Assembly: GCA_028290165.1 (NCBI GenBank) | Contig: JAQGKJ010000379.1 | Coordinates: 1 to 5,689 of the forward strand | Origin: Bradyrhizobium sp. | GTDB taxonomy: Bacteria > Pseudomonadota > Alphaproteobacteria > Rhizobiales > Xanthobacteraceae | Length of the DNA stretch: 5,689 nt | Direction of reading: 5' to 3' | In this document: positions 1 to 5,163 of the stretch, in pieces | Layout: every line of letters begins with the position of its first letter | How positions within the stretch are numbered: position 1 is the stretch's first letter | Made by a program: the position numbers and the translations under genes | The notes under the pieces: generated by a model | Databases searched by the model: none | What the model was told of the DNA's origin: nothing | What the model saw: the letters and a program-made list of their open reading frames with translations, nothing else

Positions 1-1
1 T

Positions 2-280
2 GGGGCTGCGAGCCTGCTTGCCGTGTCCGGAATGCTGGCCTGCGCGCCGGCGCTGGCCGACACCGTGCCGCCCTTCCGGGGCAACGATACCGGCGGCATC
101 ATCGCTTATCCGCTGGCTTCGCAGGTCGACGTCCGTCAACTGGCGGTCGATCACTGTGCCTACTACGGCAAGGTGGTAAAATTCCTGGCGGTCGATGCCC
201 AATATGGCGGGTACATTTCCTTCGCCTGCCGCTGGGTGCCGTATGGCGCCAACGAACAGCCGCTGGTCACCAAATACTAG
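2..280 (+). CDS. Small secreted protein of unknown function, 5' end cut by window edge
   Basis: The reading frame is open from the left edge, so the true start lies outside; the internal GTG at 23 and ATG at 32 fall inside a signal peptide and are unlikely starts. The first 19 visible residues are hydrophobic and end in APALA before DTVPP, a good signal peptidase I site, so the product is probably exported. A Cys lies in the hydrophobic segment (MLAC) but does not make a good lipobox. The mature part is about 73 residues and has two cysteines, in DHCAYYGK and FACRW, which could form one disulfide. The pattern of Cys, then Tyr-Gly-Lys, then an aromatic-Cys strand about 25 residues on occurs in many short alphaproteobacterial envelope proteins, but I recognise no named family. 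It ends in TAG, 43 nt before the next gene on the same strand, so co-transcription is possible. Confidence 0.7.
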   Translation, partial: GAASLLAVSGMLACAPALADTVPPFRGNDTGGIIAYPLASQVDVRQLAVDHCAYYGKVVKFLAVDAQYGGYISFACRWVPYGANEQPLVTKY

Positions 281-323
281 GCACGATCCTGTCTGACGGA
301 AGCGACCAAGCGGAGCGCGGAGC

Positions 324-860
324 ATGACGCGACAGCTTCTTTCATTGTGTCTGGCGTCTTGCCTGCTGGCGTCGCTGCCGGCGCTTGAGGCGCGCGCGGT
401 GGAAACGCCGGTCCGCAAGGCGGGCCTGTGGGAAATGAAGATGCTGCGCACCGGTTCGCCGCAGCCGGAAATGACCATGCAACAGTGCACCGACGAAACT
501 GTCGACAAGGATATGAGCAGCGGGCTCGCGCCGTCGACCAAGGATATCTGCTCCAGGCACGACATCCAGAAGACCGCGACCGGCTACGTCACCGATTCCG
601 TCTGCACGGTCGGGGGCGTGGCGATGACGTCGCATTCCGACATCACCGGCGATTTCAATTCGGCCTACACCGTCAAGACCACCTCGCACCGCGAGGGCGG
701 GCCCGCCGGCGTGCCGCGCGACGCCACCACCACGATCGAGGCGAAGTGGCTTGGCGCCTGCAAAGTTGATCAGAAGCCGGGCGACATCGTGATGCCCGGC
801 GGCGGCTTCAAGCTCAACGTCAAGGACTTGGACAAGCTGAAGGGGCTATTGCCGAAGTAG
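324..860 (+). CDS. Secreted DUF3617-type protein
   Basis: A 178-residue protein. Residues 1-25 form a signal peptide: MTRQ, a Leu/Ala/Ser-rich core, then the cleavage site ARA|VET. The mature part starts with KAGLWEMKM, followed by a Gln-Cys-Thr-Asp segment. This arrangement (GLWE near the N-terminus, then a conserved first Cys) is the hallmark of the DUF3617 family, small periplasmic proteins of unknown function in Proteobacteria. After cleavage there are four cysteines (55, 76, 94, 146), enough for two disulfides. The middle is rich in Ser/Thr and alternating beta-like segments, and the C-terminus ends in a Lys/Leu/Asp-rich tail. The ATG at 324 has GGAG 8 nt upstream (312-315). It may be co-transcribed with the gene before it. 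It converges with the histidine kinase gene across a 229-nt repeat-bearing spacer. The export call is firm; the family call is by motif only. Confidence 0.78.
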   Translation: MTRQLLSLCLASCLLASLPALEARAVETPVRKAGLWEMKMLRTGSPQPEMTMQQCTDETVDKDMSSGLAPSTKDICSRHDIQKTATGYVTDSVCTVGGVAMTSHSDITGDFNSAYTVKTTSHREGGPAGVPRDATTTIEAKWLGACKVDQKPGDIVMPGGGFKLNVKDLDKLKGLLPK

Positions 861-875
861 CTGCAGAAGGAACCT

Positions 876-910
876 GTAGCCCGGATTGCGCTTCGCTCCA
901 TCCGGGCTAC
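876..910. repeat. Short palindromic repeat (REP-like hairpin) after the DUF3617 gene
   Basis: Perfect 11-bp inverted arms, GTAGCCCGGAT (876-886) and ATCCGGGCTAC (900-910), enclose 13 nt that contain a second small dyad (GCG 888-890 with CGC 894-896). The RNA would fold into a strong hairpin on either strand. Closely similar palindromes are scattered between genes in Bradyrhizobium-type genomes, and their translation gives spurious MERSAIR-like peptides. It starts 15 nt after the DUF3617 stop, where it could stabilise or end transcripts from the two converging genes. It lacks a U-tract, so I do not call it a classical terminator. Confidence 0.75.
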
Positions 911-935
911 GTGGCTTGTAGCGTTCTTCTCAACC

Positions 936-1025
936 CGTCGTTGACGGGCTTGACCCGGCAATCCATCCTTGTTCGAAAGAGTCTTTGAAGATCGATGGAT
1001 ACGCGGGTCAGGCCCGCGTATGACG
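936..1025. repeat. Imperfect long palindrome, rhizobial intergenic repeat family (copy 1)
   Basis: Two 32-bp arms (936-967 and 994-1025) are inverted copies with 8 mismatches by hand alignment. Both begin and end with CGTC/GACG and carry the GGGCTTGACCCGG-type core followed by ATCCATC. The 26-nt centre is unpaired. Reading it in the reverse frame gives GPDPRIH and DGLPGQARQ, the peptide trace often left in automated annotation by this repeat family. It is related to the copy at 5012-5103. It sits between convergent genes, so it may act in transcript ending or 3' stability; that role is inferred. Confidence 0.75.
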
Positions 1026-1089
1026 ATCGAAAATGTTGAACCGTTCTTGCGTCTTTCCTTGAACCCGCGCACGGCGGGGGCGAGGGCGC

Positions 1090-2478
1090 TCATACCGGTA
1101 TCCGCACCGTGGCGCGAAGGCCGCCCTTCGGGCTGTCGCCGAGCATGATGTCGCCGCCATGCGAGCGGGCGATGTCGCGGGCGATCGCAAGGCCCAAGCC
1201 GGTGCCGCCCTCGTCCTGGTTGCGGGCGTCATCCAGCCGCAGGAACGGCTTGAACACTTCCTCGCGCATCCCGGCCGGAATGCCCGGCCCGTCGTCGTCG
1301 ACGGCGACCGTCAGATAGCGGTGGTCGCGGTGGCCGGTGATCGAAATCGCGTTCGCATGCCGGGCCGCATTGGAGACCAGGTTGGCGAGGCAGCGCTTGA
1401 ACGAGGCCGGCTTCACGGTCACGACCGGCAGCCCGTGAAACGCGACGGTCGCGGCATGGCCGTTGCGCTCGGCGTCGCTGCGCAATTCCTCCAGCGCCAC
1501 TGCCATGTCGGTCGGCTGCGCCTGTTCGCCAGAGTCGCCGCGGGCGAAGGCCAGATAATCCTCCAGCATGCCGGACATCTCGTCGACATCCCGGCGCATG
1601 CCGTCGACCTCGGGGCTGTCGCCGATCAGGGCGAGCTCGAGCTTGAAGCGGGTCAGGATGGTGCGCAAATCGTGCGACACGCCGGCCAGCATCGCGGTGC
1701 GCTGCTCGATCGAGCGCTCGATGCGCGATTTCATCTCCAGGAATGCTTGCGCTGCGCGGCGCACTTCGCGTGCCCCGCGCGGACGGAAGTTCGGCGCCTC
1801 GCGGCCCTTGCCGAAACTTTCGGCGGCGTCGGCCAGCCGCAGGATCGGCCTGATCTGGTTGCGCAGGAACAACACCGCGACGATCAGGAGAATCGATGAG
1901 GTGCCGACCATCCAGAACAGGAATATCTCCGAATTCGAGGCGTAGGCGGCGCTGCGCTGGGCGAAGATGCGCATCACGGCGTCGTCGAGCTGGATGCGGA
2001 TTTCGACCAGGTTGGAGCGGCCGACGGTGTCGATCCAGAACGGCTTGCCGATCTTGCGGCCGAGCTCCACCGAGAGCGTCTGGTCGAGCAGCGAGAAAAA
2101 CGGTTTTGGACCGGGCGGCGGCATGTCGCCCACGGGGAGGAAATCGACCACCAGCTGCAGCCGCAGCTGGGCGATACGCCGCAATTGCGCGTGGTCCTTG
2201 TCCTGCGGATAACCCTGGTAGATGTCGATCAGGCTGGCGATATCCTGCACGACTGCGGCCGACAGATGCCGCGTTACCGTGTTCCAGTGCCGCTCCATGA
2301 ACACGAACGCCACCACCGACTGCAGCACCACCATCGGCACGATCATGATCAGCAGCGCGCGGGCATAGAGCCCCGTCGGCATCCAGCCCTTGAAGGCGTT
2401 GCCCATCCAGCTGTTGGCCGCGGAGACGCGGCCAGCGGCGGTCCGGATCAGCGTCAGTCCGGTGTCGAGCGTGCTCAT
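1090..2478 (-). CDS. EnvZ-type membrane sensor histidine kinase
   Basis: A 462-residue kinase. Membrane segments lie at about 41-61 and 185-205 and flank a periplasmic sensor region of about 120 residues. A HAMP linker follows (about 207-259, with RNQIRPILRLADAAE at its start), then the dimerisation/phosphoacceptor helix with GVSHDLRT (phospho-His 269). The ATP-binding domain shows the N box (N366 and N370 in NLVSNAARHA), DDDGPGI (394-400), the F box (F409, F412) and GGTGLGLA (424-431). It should autophosphorylate H269 and pass the phosphate to D69 of the response regulator encoded just upstream, 13 nt away. The H-box reads HDLRTILTR, with Ile where EnvZ-type kinases have Pro. ATG at 2478 is the first start after the regulator's stop; no strong ribosome site precedes it, which suggests translational coupling. 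Its signal is unknown. The N-terminal cytoplasmic tail of about 40 residues is longer than in EnvZ. Confidence 0.93.
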   Translation of the reverse strand: MSTLDTGLTLIRTAAGRVSAANSWMGNAFKGWMPTGLYARALLIMIVPMVVLQSVVAFVFMERHWNTVTRHLSAAVVQDIASLIDIYQGYPQDKDHAQLRRIAQLRLQLVVDFLPVGDMPPPGPKPFFSLLDQTLSVELGRKIGKPFWIDTVGRSNLVEIRIQLDDAVMRIFAQRSAAYASNSEIFLFWMVGTSSILLIVAVLFLRNQIRPILRLADAAESFGKGREAPNFRPRGAREVRRAAQAFLEMKSRIERSIEQRTAMLAGVSHDLRTILTRFKLELALIGDSPEVDGMRRDVDEMSGMLEDYLAFARGDSGEQAQPTDMAVALEELRSDAERNGHAATVAFHGLPVVTVKPASFKRCLANLVSNAARHANAISITGHRDHRYLTVAVDDDGPGIPAGMREEVFKPFLRLDDARNQDEGGTGLGLAIARDIARSHGGDIMLGDSPKGGLRATVRIPV

Positions 2479-2491
2479 CTGAAAAAATGGC

Positions 2492-3214
2492 TCAAGGGGA
2501 AGCGACCAGGCGATAGCCGATGCCGCGCACCGCCTGCAGGAACAGCGGATTGGCGGGATCGCGTTCGATCTTGCGCCGCAGCCGGTTGATCTGCACGTCG
2601 ACCGCGCGCTCGTTGACGGTGCCGTCGCCGGTCAGCGCGCTGCGCGGCACGGTCTCGCCCGGGCTCACCGCGAGAATGCGCAGCATCTCGCGCTCGCGGT
2701 CGGTGAGATGAATGGCCTCGTCGCCCTGGCGCAGCTCGCCGCGGTCCAGGTGATAGACGTAGGGTCCGAACGCGATCTGCTCCAGCGTCTCGACCGGCGG
2801 CGGCGCGGTGCGTTTTAAAATATTGCCGATCCGCAAGACCAGCTCGCGCGGCTCGAACGGTTTTGCCACGTAGTCGTCGGCCCCGATCTGCAGGCCCTCG
2901 ATCCGGGCTTCCGCTTCGTGGCGCGCTGTCAGCATGATGATCGGCACCGACGAGGTGGTGCGGATGAAGCGGGCGAGATCGAAGCCGGTCTCGCCGGGCA
3001 TCATCACGTCGAGGATCAGGAGATCGAAATGCAGCCCGAGCAGTTTTGCGCGGGCGTCTTTGGCGCCTGTCGCGGTGGTGACGCGATAGCCTTCACCGCA
3101 GAGAAAGCGCGACAACAGATCGCGGATGCGGCGGTCGTCATCGACCAGCAGCAGATGCGGGGCGTCGTCGGCCGGTTGCCGCGGCGTTCGGGCGATGGTT
3201 GCAGCGAGGGGCAC
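2492..3214 (-). CDS. OmpR-family response regulator, PetR-like
   Basis: A 240-residue DNA-binding regulator. The receiver domain (about 20-135) has the acidic pocket D25-D26 (with D27), phospho-acceptor D69 in LILDVMMPG, T96 in MLTAR and K118 in DDYVAKPF, so all phosphorylation residues are present. The C-terminal OmpR/PhoB winged helix (about 145-238) has LTDREREMLRIL, the recognition helix VDVQINRLRRKIE (205-217) and the wing VRGIGYRL. Start is GTG at 3214, only 2 nt after the TAA of the MarR gene. AAAGGAA (3226 down to 3220), inside the last codons of that gene, serves as ribosome site, so translation is probably coupled. A non-conserved tail of about 19 residues precedes the receiver. It pairs with the kinase downstream. 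The combination with a MarR protein recalls PetR/PetP of Rhodobacter capsulatus; that identity is inference from gene order and family. Confidence 0.93.
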   Translation of the reverse strand: MPLAATIARTPRQPADDAPHLLLVDDDRRIRDLLSRFLCGEGYRVTTATGAKDARAKLLGLHFDLLILDVMMPGETGFDLARFIRTTSSVPIIMLTARHEAEARIEGLQIGADDYVAKPFEPRELVLRIGNILKRTAPPPVETLEQIAFGPYVYHLDRGELRQGDEAIHLTDREREMLRILAVSPGETVPRSALTGDGTVNERAVDVQINRLRRKIERDPANPLFLQAVRGIGYRLVASP

Positions 3215-3216
3215 GG

Positions 3217-3777
3217 TTATTCCTTTGCCTTTGCGGATGCTTTGCCGGATCCGAGGATGGTTTCCAGCACCTTGTCGGGATCGTCGCGATCGATCATCGC
3301 GCGCAGGAACTGGCGCACGGTATCCGCAGCCTCAGGCCCGATGTCGCCCAGCGCGCGGTTGATCCGGTCGGTCTGCAGGCCCGCGAGCTTGGCAATCAGC
3401 GCCTCGCCCTTTGCGGTGGCGAAAAGAAGGCGCTGCCGGCGGTCGTTGTTGCCGGTCTTCTGCACGATATATCCTTCATCGAGCAGTTGCTTGAGCACCC
3501 GCCCGAGCGACTGTTTTGTAATCCGCAGCACGTCCAGCAGGTCGGCCACTTTGAGGCCGGGATAGCGGTGGACGAAATGAAGCACCCGGTGATGCGCCCG
3601 GCCGAACCCGAAAGCCTCCAACTCGTGGTCGGCGTCGCCGACGAAGTCGCGGTAGGCAAAGAACAGCAGCTCGATGAGATCCCAGCGCAAATCGGCATGG
3701 CCGGGGGCAGCGGCTCGTCCTTCAGTCGCCCGCGAATCAGTGTCGGGCGCGGGACTCGAGAAATTTATGTCAGCCAT
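3217..3777 (-). CDS. MarR-family transcriptional regulator, PetP-like
   Basis: From ATG at 3777 the protein has 186 residues. A polar, probably disordered N-terminus (about 1-28) is followed by helix RWDLIELLFFAYRDF. The winged helix-turn-helix comes next: LKVADLLDVLRITKQSLGRVLKQLLDEGYI (about 76-104), whose second half is the recognition helix. The wing carries the MarR-signature D-x-R (NDRRQRLLFATAKG, D112-R114). A C-terminal helix follows, and the chain ends in a Lys/Ala/Ser tail. MarR proteins bind palindromic operators as dimers and often repress their own operon. It is the first gene of the operon with the response regulator and kinase, so it likely controls them or acts with them. An alternative TTG at 3798 would add seven residues (MNPRYVN). 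Neither start has a clear ribosome site; ATG is preferred on codon choice alone. No ligand can be inferred. Confidence 0.88.
   Translation of the reverse strand: MADINFSSPAPDTDSRATEGRAAAPGHADLRWDLIELLFFAYRDFVGDADHELEAFGFGRAHHRVLHFVHRYPGLKVADLLDVLRITKQSLGRVLKQLLDEGYIVQKTGNNDRRQRLLFATAKGEALIAKLAGLQTDRINRALGDIGPEAADTVRQFLRAMIDRDDPDKVLETILGSGKASAKAKE
3220..3226 (-). promoter_or_regulatory. Ribosome binding site of the response regulator, inside the MarR gene
   Basis: On the minus strand AAAGGAA lies 5 nt before the GTG start at 3214 and overlaps the last codons (AAG GAA) of the MarR gene. It supports the GTG start and coupled translation. Confidence 0.6.
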
Positions 3778-3778
3778 A

Positions 3779-3807
3779 TTGACGTATCTTGGGTTCAATG
3801 TTACAAA
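3779..3807 (+). promoter_or_regulatory. ilvE: Possible sigma-70 type promoter toward ilvE
   Basis: TTGACG (3779-3784) and TACAAA (3802-3807) are separated by 17 nt, near the consensus for a housekeeping promoter. It would give a leader of roughly 275 nt. A weaker alternative closer to the gene is TTGTCG (3916-3921) with AATACT (3940-3945). The site overlaps the start region of the MarR gene on the other strand. Prediction by eye only. Confidence 0.3.
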
Positions 3808-3819
3808 ACTATCAGTCGC

Positions 3820-3843
3820 GACGAAATATTAAGTCGTTTCGTC
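3820..3843. promoter_or_regulatory. Inverted repeat, candidate operator
   Basis: Perfect 7-bp arms GACGAAA (3820-3826) and TTTCGTC (3837-3843) flank a 10-nt A/T-rich centre, giving half-site centres 17 bp apart, a spacing that suits a dimeric winged-helix regulator. It lies 43 nt upstream of the preferred MarR start, where an autoregulatory site would be expected. Either the MarR protein or the OmpR-type regulator could bind; OmpR-type proteins usually prefer direct repeats. A 7-bp dyad can occur by chance. Confidence 0.3.
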
Positions 3844-4076
3844 CGCGGTGAAGTTTGATACGGCCTGGGAAAGCCAAAGAAGGCGGCCAGCGCCGCGGAT
3901 TTGTTGACCGTACGATTGTCGAGCGGCATTTCGGCAAACAATACTGGACTTCTGCACTCCGCAAAAGCATGTCCTTAACGGCCATGCCGGCACGGGAGCC
4001 GGCCGCAAGGCAGGCCGCAGGCGGGGCCAGCCGTAACCAACCGCGCCACGGCGCGAGGCGCGATCAGCGTCAATCC

Positions 4077-4085
4077 GGGAGAGAG
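4077..4085 (+). promoter_or_regulatory. ilvE: Ribosome binding site of ilvE
   Basis: GGGAGAGAG lies just before ATG 4089, with the GGGAG core 7 nt away. It fixes the start at 4089 rather than at the in-frame TTG 3855 or ATG 3969 upstream. Confidence 0.75.
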
Positions 4086-4088
4086 CCT

Positions 4089-4979
4089 ATGGGAATTTCG
4101 TTCGACAAAATCGATGGCTTCATCTGGTACGACGGCAAGCTGGTGCCGTGGGGCGATGCCAACGTCCATGTGCTGACCCATGGGCTGCATTATGCGAGCT
4201 CCGTATTCGAGGGCGAACGTGCCTATGGTGGCACCATCTTCAAGAGCACCGAACATTCGGAGCGGTTGAAGAATTCCGCGCGGATCCTCGACTTCGAGAT
4301 TCCCTGGTCGGTCGCCGAGATCGATGCCGCCAAGCAACTGGTGCTGGAAAAGAACAATCTGCCCGACGCCTATGTGCGGCCCGTGGCCTGGCGCGGTTCG
4401 GAGATGATGGGCGTCTCGGCGCAGACCAACACCATCCATCTCGCGGTGGCGTGCTGGACCTGGCCGAGCTATTTCGACCCGGCCGAGCGGCTGAAGGGCA
4501 TTCGCTTGGGGCTCGCCGAATATCGCAGGCCCGATCCTGCAACGATCCCGGCGCTGGCAAAGGCGGCCGGCCTCTACATGATCTGCACCATCAGCAAGCA
4601 CAAGGCGGAGCGTGAGGGCTACGCGGATGCGATGATGCTGGACTGGCAGGGCCGCGTCGCCGAATGCACCGGCGCCAACATCTTCTTCATCAATGACGGC
4701 AAGATCCATACCCCGATCGCAGACTGCTTCCTCGCGGGCATCACGCGGGCAACTGCGATCGACCTTGCCAAACGCAGGGGCATCGAGGTGATCGAACGCC
4801 GCATCATGCCGGAGGAGCTTGCTTCCTTCAGCGAATGCTTCATCACCGGCACCGCGGCCGAGATCACGCCGGTGTCGGAGATCGCGCAGTGGAAATTCAA
4901 GCCCGGCGCGATCTCGGAACAGCTGATGAAGGACTACACCGCCGAAGTGCAGCCCAAGGGCAAGGCCGCCGCGGCGTAA
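4089..4979 (+). CDS. ilvE: Branched-chain amino acid aminotransferase (fold type IV, PLP)
   Basis: A 296-residue cytosolic enzyme that interconverts Leu, Ile or Val and 2-oxoglutarate with the branched 2-oxo acids and glutamate. It begins with [24 protein letters not shown], then [16 protein letters not shown] (31-46), YVRP (95-98), the PLP lysine K158 in IPALAKAAG, the [10 protein letters not shown] strand, the AECTGANIF loop (191-199, E192 the PLP-ring partner), LAGITR (215-220) and [12 protein letters not shown] (251-262). Order and spacing match E. coli IlvE (309 aa) throughout, with a shorter C-terminus ending in an Ala/Lys tail. After the lysine the enzyme reads [16 protein letters not shown], where E. 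coli-type enzymes have a GNYLSSLL-like stretch. The start is set by a good ribosome site; the longer upstream frame has no homologous character. Substrate preference (versus D-amino acid or 4-amino-4-deoxychorismate relatives of the fold) is inferred from the YVRP and GTAAEITPV motifs. Confidence 0.92.
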   Translation: MGISFDKIDGFIWYDGKLVPWGDANVHVLTHGLHYASSVFEGERAYGGTIFKSTEHSERLKNSARILDFEIPWSVAEIDAAKQLVLEKNNLPDAYVRPVAWRGSEMMGVSAQTNTIHLAVACWTWPSYFDPAERLKGIRLGLAEYRRPDPATIPALAKAAGLYMICTISKHKAEREGYADAMMLDWQGRVAECTGANIFFINDGKIHTPIADCFLAGITRATAIDLAKRRGIEVIERRIMPEELASFSECFITGTAAEITPVSEIAQWKFKPGAISEQLMKDYTAEVQPKGKAAAA

Positions 4980-5011
4980 CGGCTCGCGGCGCGCGGCCGG
5001 TCTCAATTTTT

Positions 5012-5103
5012 CGTCATGCCCGGGCTTGTCCCGGGCATCCACGTCTTTGTGGCAGCGAAAAAGAAGAAAGACGTGGATGGCCGGGTCAAGCCCGGCCATG
5101 ACG
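5012..5103. repeat. Near-perfect long palindrome, rhizobial intergenic repeat family (copy 2)
   Basis: Two 37-bp arms (5012-5048 and 5067-5103) are inverted copies with 3 mismatches. They start with CGTCATG, contain the GGGCTTG(A/T)CCCGG core and end in a perfect 12-bp inner arm, ATCCACGTCTTT (5037-5048) with AAAGACGTGGAT (5067-5078). The loop is 18 nt of A/G-rich sequence. Reverse-frame translation gives MAGLDPAIH and KPGHDE, the usual trace of this repeat family in rhizobial genomes. It begins 32 nt after the ilvE stop and ends 60 nt before hisS. The RNA hairpin would be very stable and may end or protect the ilvE transcript. It is related to the copy at 936-1025. Confidence 0.85.
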
Positions 5104-5163
5104 AACGTTGGGAGAAGCAAGCCCGGTTGCCGCGTGGGGCTTACGCTGGTACCAACGCCGCCC

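Larger units (their letters stand above)
3778..4088. other. Divergent intergenic region between the MarR operon and ilvE
   Basis: These 311 nt separate two divergent genes. The MarR-proximal 80 nt is clearly richer in A/T than the surroundings and holds the promoter and operator candidates listed separately. The ilvE-proximal part is GC-rich and can form small hairpins, for example GCCGGC (3986-3991) with GCCGGC (3998-4003). The ilvE frame stays open upstream to TTG 3855 and includes ATG 3969, but the encoded residues are Arg/Ala/Gly-rich and resemble no aminotransferase N-terminus, so I treat it as untranslated leader. No Leu/Ile/Val-rich leader peptide, T-box, tRNA or riboswitch is recognisable. 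Confidence 0.6.

Noticed and set aside
770..1093. 107-residue minus-strand frame in the convergent spacer
   Set aside because: Its peptide is the translation of the two palindromic repeats (MERSAIR, GPDPRIH, GLPGQARQ), a known annotation artefact.
1159..1899. 246-residue plus-strand frame opposite the histidine kinase
   Set aside because: It is a high-GC shadow of the kinase, rich in Arg, Gly, Ala and Val with no motif; the minus-strand frame has all the kinase boxes.
2151..2170. Perfect 8-bp inverted repeat CCAGCTGC / GCAGCTGG with a 4-nt loop
   Set aside because: It lies within the kinase coding sequence (Leu/Arg/Gln codons around residues 103-109) and is explained by CAG/CTG codon use.
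3199..3858. 219-residue plus-strand frame opposite the MarR gene
   Set aside because: The opposite strand encodes a full winged helix-turn-helix; this frame begins in the regulator and has no domain.
3855..4088. N-terminal extension or leader peptide of ilvE
   Set aside because: There is no ribosome site for TTG 3855 or ATG 3969, no Leu/Ile/Val codon run as in attenuator peptides, and it is in frame with ilvE without a stop.
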